Shown here piece by piece: positions 1 through 5,356 of a DNA stretch of 10,358 nucleotides. A program made the translations under genes and the position numbers. The notes below the pieces were generated by a model. It worked only from the letters and a program-made list of their open reading frames with translations. It was not told the DNA's origin and made no database searches. This DNA is from an uncultured Eubacteriales bacterium (GTDB lineage Bacteria; Bacillota; Clostridia; Oscillospirales; Acutalibacteraceae): positions 1 through 10,358 of the forward strand of contig CAKSOB010000049.1 in NCBI GenBank assembly GCA_934476545.1, given 5' to 3'. Within the stretch, counting starts at the first letter, position 1, and each line of letters opens with the position of its first letter.

Positions 1-1
1 C

Positions 2-55
2 TGCGACCGAGGACCGCTGCGGCAGCCCTGCAAGAAATTTGAACCACAAACATAA
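2..55 (+). CDS. C-terminal tail of an upstream gene (partial, uncertain)
   Basis: The second reading frame is open from the window edge to a TAA at 53-55, giving a tail of 17 residues that begins CDRGPLRQPC. The TAA lies just inside the A-rich start of the next gene's ribosome site, the compact spacing seen elsewhere here, and the two Cys in a short basic tail would suit a small phage protein. The first frame is also open, ending at TGA 40-42, so the choice of frame is an inference. No function can be given. Confidence 0.35.
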   Translation, partial: CDRGPLRQPCKKFEPQT

Positions 56-69
56 AAGGAGGACTTCAC

Positions 70-297
70 ATGGCAAAGAGTACAGATACTTATGGTGAAC
101 CAGTCGTTTACGACTACGGAAACGTTATTGTTAGGGTGTTCACACCTATCCTTACCCCGGAGGAACGTGAACGCCGAATGGAGAAGATTCGGGAGGCAAC
201 TGCCGACCTGCTGCGTGCCAAGTACGCAGCCGAAGCAAAACGGGAAGCGGAAGCCAGAGCGCAAGAAGAAAAGAAAAAAGAGGAGAATGCAATATGA
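70..297 (+). CDS. small phage protein with charged helical tail, function unknown
   Basis: This 75-residue protein starts at ATG 70 behind an excellent ribosome site (AAAAGGAGG, 54-62, 7-nt gap). The N-terminal part (about residues 9-28) is likely a short beta region with the pattern YGEPVVYDYGNVIVRVFTP. From residue 29 (LTPEERERRM) to the end it is almost pure Ala/Glu/Lys/Arg, predicted as one long amphipathic helix or coiled coil. Small proteins with a 'VIVRV..P.LTPEER' core occur in Firmicutes phages and conjugative elements, but I know of no assigned function. Its stop overlaps the next start (ATGA, 294-297), so the two are probably translationally coupled. Confidence 0.8.
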   Translation: MAKSTDTYGEPVVYDYGNVIVRVFTPILTPEERERRMEKIREATADLLRAKYAAEAKREAEARAQEEKKKEENAI

Positions 298-485
298 AAC
301 ACATTCCACCAAGCAAAGCGAAAAAATACCTAAAAGGTGTAGAAGTAATTGGCAGCGTAAAGCTGCCGGAGAAGGACAAGCCCTCGGAGGTAAGGGTGGC
401 GCTGACACCGCTTGCGCAGCATTGGCTGGAAGCTTACACGCAGAGAAGATTTCAGTCCATTCTAAAGGAAATTGAGAATTTTTAA
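294..485 (+). CDS. small hypothetical phage protein
   Basis: This encodes 63 residues and starts inside the stop codon of the preceding gene (ATGA overlap). Its own ribosome site AGAGGAG (279-285) lies within that gene's coding end. The protein is basic at the N-terminus (MKHIPPSKAKKYLK) and has a helical C-terminal half (LAQHWLEAYTQRRFQSILKEI). No catalytic motif, membrane segment or signal peptide is visible, and I do not recognise the family. Coupling and good codon structure make it a probable real gene of the early operon. Confidence 0.7.
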   Translation: MKHIPPSKAKKYLKGVEVIGSVKLPEKDKPSEVRVALTPLAQHWLEAYTQRRFQSILKEIENF

Positions 486-497
486 GAGGTGGTCTTG

Positions 498-758
498 ATG
501 TATGAGATACCAAGAATGAAGTGGCTGGTAGAAGATTTTGGCGGCGCACGGTTCATCCATACAGAGCGTGGTTCCTTCATGGACTTTCAACTGGCTTTCT
601 TAAAAGAAGAATTCCGATTGTGGCTTTTAAGTCAAGTTGTCACGAGCTTCTGGGAAGATGCACGCGGGCGGATGCACATCAGCACAATTAAAAATCCCCA
701 CCAGAGCGGCAACTCTGATGGGGAACCATTAAAAATTAGAAAAAATAAACACCTTTAG
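498..758 (+). CDS. small hypothetical phage protein, 86 aa
   Basis: The frame is open from a GTG at 489, but ATG 498 is preferred because the ribosome site AGAGGTGG (485-492) sits 5 nt before it and overlaps the GTG. The product is rich in aromatic residues in its middle (SFMDFQLAFLKEEFRLWLL) and has a hydrophilic, Asn/Lys-rich tail from about residue 67. A hairpin at 696-723 lies inside the 3' coding part and encodes that tail. The tail may therefore be a non-conserved extension reading through a regulatory structure. I do not recognise the family. It is the last gene before the terminator-like hairpin at 777-824. Confidence 0.65.
   Translation: MYEIPRMKWLVEDFGGARFIHTERGSFMDFQLAFLKEEFRLWLLSQVVTSFWEDARGRMHISTIKNPHQSGNSDGEPLKIRKNKHL
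696..723 (-). terminator. hairpin with T tract on the minus strand
   Basis: CCCCACCAGAG (696-706) pairs with CTCTGATGGGG (713-723) over ten base pairs, with one C/A mismatch and a 6-nt loop CGGCAA. Read on the minus strand, the stem is followed by ATTTTTAATT, the look of an intrinsic terminator. On the plus strand no T run follows. No minus-strand gene is visible for it to serve, so its purpose is unclear. It lies inside the coding end of the gene at 498-758. Confidence 0.45.
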
Positions 759-764
759 TATAAC
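736..764 (+). promoter_or_regulatory. possible sigma-A-type promoter before the hairpin
   Basis: TTAGAA (736-741) and TATAAC (759-764) are separated by 17 nt, matching four of six bases at the -35 and five of six at the -10 of the bacterial consensus. A start near 771 would put the hairpin at 777-824 directly at the 5' end of the transcript. The stretch is AT-rich, so chance matches are likely. Confidence 0.25.
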
Positions 765-776
765 GAAATAATTCTA

Positions 777-824
777 AAAAATCAAGAGGTGTTTCCCAAA
801 AAAGGGCAACTTTTCTTGATTTTT
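777..824. terminator. long hairpin, probable bidirectional intrinsic terminator or attenuator
   Basis: The arms 777-797 and 804-824 form a 21-position stem with two mismatches and two G/T wobbles around an AAAAAA loop (798-803). The core GC-bearing arms are TCAAGAGGTGTTTCCC and GGGCAACTTTTCTTGA. The plus-strand stem ends in TTTTT (820-824) and the minus-strand equivalent in TTTTTT (776-781), so it can terminate in both directions. It lies between the small early genes and the replication module, with only 27 nt between it and ATG 852. If it terminates efficiently, replication genes depend on read-through, antitermination or a promoter not recognised here. Confidence 0.7.
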
Positions 825-851
825 ATGGGATACCTGAAAGGAGAACACACT

Positions 852-1253
852 ATGTTAGAAGTAAAAGTAACTATTGAAGCCCCTGCATTGACCGAGGCGC
901 TGCACCATTTAGCAGTCGTATTGGAGGGAAACGGAAAATCCGGTCGGTCTTCCGCAGCCCCTGTTGCAGAATCTCAGGAGGTTCCATCGACCCACACGCC
1001 ACCTGCGGCAGAGCCGGTACCGATGGCCGAACCGGCGCAGACACCGCCGCCGGCCGCTGCTCCGCCGGTAGCCGCGCCAACCTACAAATTGGAAGACTTG
1101 CAGCGGGCAATGGCGCCGCTGTTTGATGCCGGCAAGCAAAAAGAAGTGCAGGAAGCAGTGACCAATATGGGCTACGCAACACTGTTTGAAATTCCGGCAG
1201 AACGCTACGGAGCGTTAGCGGCTACCTTAAGAGGATTGGGGGCGCAAATCTAA
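852..1253 (+). CDS. small phage protein: two conserved ends joined by a Pro/Ala linker
   Basis: The frame is open further upstream, to a GTG at 789 inside the hairpin, but ATG 852 has the clear ribosome site AAAGGAG (837-843, 8-nt gap), giving 133 residues. The N-terminal segment (1-25, MLEVKVTIEAPALTEALHHL) is a strand followed by a helix. Residues 35-77 are a flexible Pro/Ala/Glu linker. Residues 78-133 form a compact helical domain (KLEDLQRAM, DAGKQKEVQEAV, IPAERYGALAATLRGLGA). From memory, this arrangement and C-terminal pattern recur in small Firmicutes phage proteins beside replication genes, and some relatives carry an unlikely 'rRNA biogenesis' label. The function is unknown. The stop shares one base with the next start (TAATG, 1251-1255). 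Confidence 0.75.
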   Translation: MLEVKVTIEAPALTEALHHLAVVLEGNGKSGRSSAAPVAESQEVPSTHTPPAAEPVPMAEPAQTPPPAAAPPVAAPTYKLEDLQRAMAPLFDAGKQKEVQEAVTNMGYATLFEIPAERYGALAATLRGLGAQI

Positions 1254-2416
1254 TGGCACACGCACTATTGTCGGCCAGTGACAGCAAGCGGTGGCTGAAT
1301 TGTACCCCCGCTCCAAGATTGACGGAACATTTACCGGACAAGCAAACAGAAGCCACCTTAGAGGGTACAACGGCGCACGCCATCGCTGAACTGAAGGTAC
1401 GAAAGGCGCTTGTGGAGCCGATGGGGCCAAGGACGTTTTCCAACCGGTTGAAGAAGCTGAAAGAGATGCCTTTCTACAATGATGAAATGCTGCGGCACAC
1501 CGATACATACTTAGATTACATTCAAAGCGTTGTCCATTCCTTTGACGGTCCCGTTCACGTTGTGGTAGAAAAGCGATTGGATTACAGCAACTATGCGCCG
1601 GAGGGCTTTGGCACAGCAGACTGTATTTTGATTCACAACAAAGAGTTGTGGGTAATCGACTTTAAATACGGAAAAGGCGTTCCGGTCGGCGCAGAAGAAA
1701 ATCCTCAAATGTCCTTGTATTCTTTGGGCGCTATTAACGCTTACGGGTTCATTTATCCGATCGAGACCGTTCACATGGCGATTGTGCAGCCGCGTTTGGA
1801 TTCCGTCTCAGAATGGCAGATAACCAGAACCGAATTGGAGCGGTGGGGAAATGAAGTTGTAAAACCGCGGGCAGAATTGGCATTTAAAGGGGAGGGGGAA
1901 TTTTCTCCCTCGGAGGATACTTGTCGTTGGTGCGGGATTCGCTCCACTTGTCGCTACGCTTACAAAGCAGCCACCGCTGTTTCCGATTTTGCAGACAAAG
2001 AGCCGGCAACCTTATCCGCTGCTGAAGTATCCGAAGCACTGGAAAAAGGAAAACAACTGGTATCTTGGTACAGATCCTTGGAGGACTATGCGCTAACAAC
2101 AGTGCTTTCCGGTGGGGAGATTCCGGGATACAAAGCAGTTGCCGGACGGGCGGTTCGCTCCTTCACAGACGGCGATGCTGCTTTGGAGCGGATTCAAAAC
2201 GCCGGTTGGAAAGAAGAATTGCTCTATGAGAGAAAGCCGCTTTCTCTGGCGGCACTGGAAAAATTGGTGGGAAAGCAAGCTTTTGCGGATATTTGCAGCG
2301 ATTTGATCGTAATGCCACCGGGGAAACCGACACTGGTTCCCGAATCCGATAAGCGACCGCCGTTAAAACCAATCAGTGCCCAAGAGGACTTTGGAGGAAG
2401 TAATGCAACTAACTGA
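1253..2416 (+). CDS. DUF2800 PD-(D/E)XK nuclease with Cas4/AddB-like Fe-S cluster motif
   Basis: This 387-residue protein belongs to the phage DUF2800 family, related to the RecB/Cas4 nucleases. The active-site pattern is visible: His42 (GTTAH), Asp123 (GTAD), then Asp136 and Lys138 (VIDFKYGKG), the order expected for a metal-dependent PD-(D/E)XK nuclease. Four cysteines match a 4Fe-4S clamp: Cys17 near the N-terminus and Cys224, Cys227 and Cys233 (CxxC-x5-C), the layout seen in AddB and Cas4. It probably resects or trims DNA ends during phage replication or recombination; the polarity cannot be read from the sequence. The start overlaps the preceding stop by one base and no strong ribosome site precedes it, so translation is probably coupled. 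Its end overlaps the next gene by 14 nt. Confidence 0.9.
   Translation: MAHALLSASDSKRWLNCTPAPRLTEHLPDKQTEATLEGTTAHAIAELKVRKALVEPMGPRTFSNRLKKLKEMPFYNDEMLRHTDTYLDYIQSVVHSFDGPVHVVVEKRLDYSNYAPEGFGTADCILIHNKELWVIDFKYGKGVPVGAEENPQMSLYSLGAINAYGFIYPIETVHMAIVQPRLDSVSEWQITRTELERWGNEVVKPRAELAFKGEGEFSPSEDTCRWCGIRSTCRYAYKAATAVSDFADKEPATLSAAEVSEALEKGKQLVSWYRSLEDYALTTVLSGGEIPGYKAVAGRAVRSFTDGDAALERIQNAGWKEELLYERKPLSLAALEKLVGKQAFADICSDLIVMPPGKPTLVPESDKRPPLKPISAQEDFGGSNATN
2393..2397 (+). promoter_or_regulatory. ribosome site deciding the start at 2403
   Basis: GGAGG lies 5 nt before ATG 2403, inside the 3' end of the DUF2800 gene. It favours 2403 over the upstream in-frame GTG at 2376, which has no such site. 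Confidence 0.7.
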
Positions 2417-2711
2417 ATCTGTTGTTATTCGATTAGGGGCGCACTTTCGGGCAGACCTGCTTTTCCCGAATTTATTTTCCCATCCTGTGGACAGGCAGAA
2501 AAAATTATACCGTTTGGCCGTTCAGGATCCACGCAATCAACAAGCGGTGGGGGATATTGCAAAAGCGCTTTCCCGGTATGTGGATACTTGCAGGCTGCAG
2601 CACATAGCAGCCACGCTACCCGGAGAAAAGAAGCAGGCAAAGACCCGATATGAGCGGGCGAAGAAATTAGAGATCTATTTTACAGAACAACGAGAAAAAT
2701 ACCATATTTAA
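2403..2711 (+). CDS. small hypothetical phage protein, 102 aa
   Basis: ATG 2403 is chosen for its GGAGG at 2393-2397. The product is basic and mostly helical, with a hydrophobic N-terminal part (VVIRLGAHFRADLLFPNLF) and a Lys/Arg-rich C-terminal helix ending REKYHI. Four or more helices without Cys or acidic active-site motifs suggest a binding or adaptor protein, but I do not recognise the family. It sits between the DUF2800 nuclease (14-nt overlap) and the DUF2815 gene (23-nt gap), so it is probably an accessory replication protein. That last point rests on location alone. Confidence 0.7.
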   Translation: MQLTESVVIRLGAHFRADLLFPNLFSHPVDRQKKLYRLAVQDPRNQQAVGDIAKALSRYVDTCRLQHIAATLPGEKKQAKTRYERAKKLEIYFTEQREKYHI

Positions 2712-2734
2712 TCAAAGAAAAGGAGTAATCAATT

Positions 2735-3347
2735 ATGGCAAACAAATCAAAATTTGTAAGCGGCGAGGTTCGGTTTTCCTACCTGAATATTTTTGAACCA
2801 AAGGCAAGCAGCTACGGCGGTGACGCAAAGTATTCCGTCACGATTCTCATGCCGAAAAGCGATACTGCATCCAAACAGCGGTTGGATGCGGTTATTGCCC
2901 AAGTCCGGCAAGAGGCGGTCAGCGAGAAGTGGGGCGGTGTGAATCCACCTTTGGTGCAGATCGCCATTCATGACGGTGACGGCGTAAAGCCCAACAGCGG
3001 CGAACCCTATGGTGATGAGTGCAAGGGGCATTGGGTATTGGGTATTGACAGCATCCTCTAAAACGCCACCGGACGCCGCAGATCAAAATTTAAATCCCTT
3101 CGTAACGAAAACAGAACTGTACAGCGGCTGCTACGGCCGTGTGGGTATCAATCCGTTTGCCTACAATTCCAACGGCAGAAAAGGAATCGGCTTCAGCTTG
3201 AATACGATTCAGAAGCTGCGGGATGGCGAACCGTTGGGCGGTGGTAATTACTCCGCCGCCAGTGATTTTGCGGCACCAACCGATGGATATACCCCTCCGG
3301 CAGCGCAGATCGACCCGATCACAGGGCTTCCAATGGCGAGAGGTTAA
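2735..3347 (+). pseudogene. DUF2815 ssDNA-binding-like protein, frameshifted
   Basis: ATG 2735 follows AGGAG (2721-2725, 9-nt gap). The first frame opens with the typical DUF2815 start (SGEVRFSYLNIFEPK, YSVTILMPKSD) but stops at TAA 3059-3061 after 108 residues. The rest of the domain (SSKTPPDAADQNLNPF, ELYSGCYGRVGINPFAYN, GIGFSLNTIQKLRDGEPLGG) continues in another frame to TAA 3345-3347. The break lies at a tandem 7-nt repeat at 3030-3047. Taking out one unit gives the continuous reading KGHWVLTASSKTPP and a 201-residue protein, a normal length for the family. DUF2815 proteins are predicted OB-fold single-strand-binding proteins of phages. The truncated product would lack its C-terminal half. 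The downstream ATG 3009 has no ribosome site, so separate production of the second half is doubtful. Confidence 0.9.
3030..3047 (+). repeat. 7-nt tandem duplication (ATTGGGT) causing the frameshift
   Basis: The 18 nt ATTGGGTATTGGGTATTG have a period of 7 (two full units plus ATTG). One unit fewer restores the DUF2815 reading frame. The single-unit form still carries ATTG twice, 3 nt apart, a microhomology that allows slippage. Confidence 0.9.
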
Positions 3348-3350
3348 CAT

Positions 3351-5345
3351 ATGAAACAGTTGTCGATCGACATAGAAACCTATTCCAGTATCGACATTAC
3401 AAAGTCCGGGATGTATCAATACGTACAGTCTTCGGACTTTTCTATTCTGCTTTTTGCCTACTCTGTGGACGGCGGCGCGGTAGAAGTCGTCGATTTTACC
3501 GCCGGTGAAAGCTTACCGTCGGAAATCCTCTCGGCACTGACGGATCCAACGGTTCAGAAACACGCCTACAACGCCGCCTTTGAATGGTATTGCCTCAGTA
3601 AGTATTTGGGGTTAAAAGCGCCGGAAGCCTGGCTGCCGCAGTGGTACTGCACCATGGTTCACGGGCTTTACTGCGGATACACCGCCGGACTGGCTGCCAC
3701 GGGCGCAGCAGTGGGGCTGCCACCGGACGAACAAAAACTGAAAGTCGGCAAATCCCTGATCAATATTTTTTGCAAGCCCTGCAAGCCGACGCAACGCAAC
3801 GGTGGGCGTACCAGAACGCTGCCGAAGCACGAGCCGGAGAAATGGGAGTTATTTAAGGACTATTGCCGACAGGATGTTGTTACGGAAATGGCGATTGGGC
3901 GGCAGTTGGAATCGTTCCCGCTGCCGGAATCTATTCACAAAGAATGGGTGTTAGATATGAAGATCAATGCCCGTGGTGTTTCTGTGGATCGTGGCTTGAT
4001 AGAAGGCGCCCTTCACTGCGCCGGTGCGATGGAGCATCGACTGACCGAGGAAGCGATTGCTTTAACCGAATTGGATAACCCGAACTCTACGGCGCAATTA
4101 AAGGACTGGCTGACGAAAGAAACCGGAAAAGAAGTGGACAATTTGCGGAAAGAAAGCGTGACTGAAATGCTGAAACAGGAAATCCCACAAGAAAAAGTAA
4201 AGCGGATGTTGGAGATCCGACAGGAGTTATCCAAAACCAGCGTGAAAAAATACGACGCCATGAAGCGAGGGATCTGTGAAGATGGCAGAATCCGTGGGTT
4301 GATTCAGTTTTACGGCGCCAACCGTACAGGACGGTGGGCGGGGCGTTTCGTTCAGGTTCATAATTTGCCACGCAATTACTTGGAAACCTTGGATATTGCC
4401 CGAAACCTTGTAAAATCCAAAAACGTGGACGGCATAAATTTGTTGTACGGGAACGTATCCGATACGCTGTCTCAGTTGATTCGTACAGCCTTTGTCCCCA
4501 GTAAAGGGCATCGGTTTGTGATTGCGGATTTCTCCGCCATTGAAGCCCGCGTGATTGCATGGCTGGCAGATGAAAAATGGCGGCAAGAAGTGTTTGCTAC
4601 CCACGGCAAAATCTATGAAGCCTCCGCTTCCAATATGTTTGGCGTTCCCATCGAACGAATCAAAAAGGGAAATCCCGAATATGCCCTGCGCGCCAAAGGC
4701 AAGGTTGCGGAATTGGCGTTGGGGTATCAAGGCTCCGCAGGGGCGCTGATCAGCATGGGCGCATTGAAAATGGGCTTAACGGAAGAAGAGCTTCCCGACA
4801 TTGTAGACCGGTGGCGGGCGTCCAATCCGCGCATCAAAGACTTGTGGACGAAGCTGGAACAGGCTGCGCTCATTGCCGTACAGGACTGCGCAGTTGCCGG
4901 TGGTCCTCATGGAATCCTGTTTCGGCGGGAATGGGATTTGAATACGGCACAGGATTTTCTCACGGTTACCCTGCCCAGCGGCAGAAAGCTGTTCTACTGT
5001 AAGCCGTATATCGGAGAGAATCGTTGGGGGCGGCCCAGCGTGTGTTATTACGGTGTAGATCAAAATACAAAAAAGTGGAAATCCATCGAAACCTACGGTG
5101 GAAAGCTGACAGAAAACATTGTGCAGGCAATTGCCCGAGATTGCCTGATGGTTACGCTGCAACGATTGGAGCAAGCCGGTCTTCCGGTTGTCATGCACGT
5201 TCATGACGAAGCGATCATTGATTGCCCGGAAGACATGGTGGATTTAAAAGCCGCTTGTGATTTAATGGGGCAGCCGATTGATTGGGCGCCGGGGCTACTG
5301 CTGCGGGCAGATGGGTTTGTGTCCGATTACTATAAAAAAGATTAG
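3351..5345 (+). CDS. phage family A DNA polymerase with 3'-5' exonuclease
   Basis: This 664-residue polymerase starts at ATG 3351, with AGAGG (3339-3343) overlapping the end of the DUF2815 gene. The N-terminal proofreading domain shows Exo I (Asp7, Glu9 in DIET), Exo II (Asn74 to Glu78, NAAFE, where E. coli Pol I has Asp) and Exo III (Tyr171 to Asp175, YCRQD). The polymerase domain shows motif A (Asp393 in ADFSAIEARVIAW), motif B (Arg447, Lys451, Tyr459 in RAKGKVAELALGYQG, with the spacing of E. coli Arg754/Lys758/Tyr766) and motif C (His618, Asp619, Glu620 in HVHDEAI). It has no 5'-3' exonuclease domain. It should be the replicative polymerase of the phage, acting with the downstream primase-helicase. 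All key residues appear intact. Confidence 0.96.
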   Translation: MKQLSIDIETYSSIDITKSGMYQYVQSSDFSILLFAYSVDGGAVEVVDFTAGESLPSEILSALTDPTVQKHAYNAAFEWYCLSKYLGLKAPEAWLPQWYCTMVHGLYCGYTAGLAATGAAVGLPPDEQKLKVGKSLINIFCKPCKPTQRNGGRTRTLPKHEPEKWELFKDYCRQDVVTEMAIGRQLESFPLPESIHKEWVLDMKINARGVSVDRGLIEGALHCAGAMEHRLTEEAIALTELDNPNSTAQLKDWLTKETGKEVDNLRKESVTEMLKQEIPQEKVKRMLEIRQELSKTSVKKYDAMKRGICEDGRIRGLIQFYGANRTGRWAGRFVQVHNLPRNYLETLDIARNLVKSKNVDGINLLYGNVSDTLSQLIRTAFVPSKGHRFVIADFSAIEARVIAWLADEKWRQEVFATHGKIYEASASNMFGVPIERIKKGNPEYALRAKGKVAELALGYQGSAGALISMGALKMGLTEEELPDIVDRWRASNPRIKDLWTKLEQAALIAVQDCAVAGGPHGILFRREWDLNTAQDFLTVTLPSGRKLFYCKPYIGENRWGRPSVCYYGVDQNTKKWKSIETYGGKLTENIVQAIARDCLMVTLQRLEQAGLPVVMHVHDEAIIDCPEDMVDLKAACDLMGQPIDWAPGLLLRADGFVSDYYKKD

Positions 5346-5356
5346 GAGGTGGGCGT

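Noticed and set aside
789..851. Longer start (GTG 789) for the Pro/Ala-linker protein
   Set aside because: It would begin inside the hairpin without a ribosome site, whereas ATG 852 has AAAGGAG at good spacing.
1253..2416. A Cas4 gene of a CRISPR adaptation module
   Set aside because: The Fe-S nuclease signature is Cas4-like, but no cas1, cas2 or array is present and all neighbours are phage replication genes.
3020..3061. Programmed ribosomal frameshift in DUF2815
   Set aside because: No slippery heptamer or stimulating structure is visible, and removing one 7-nt repeat unit restores the frame exactly, so a DNA duplication explains it better.
3009..3347. A separate gene starting at ATG 3009 for the second half of DUF2815
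   Set aside because: There is no ribosome site before 3009, its first residues are an out-of-frame reading of the first half, and the family domain clearly continues across the break.
4087..4730. Long minus-strand open frames opposite the polymerase
   Set aside because: They lie opposite intact polymerase motifs, have no good ribosome sites and show no recognisable protein features.
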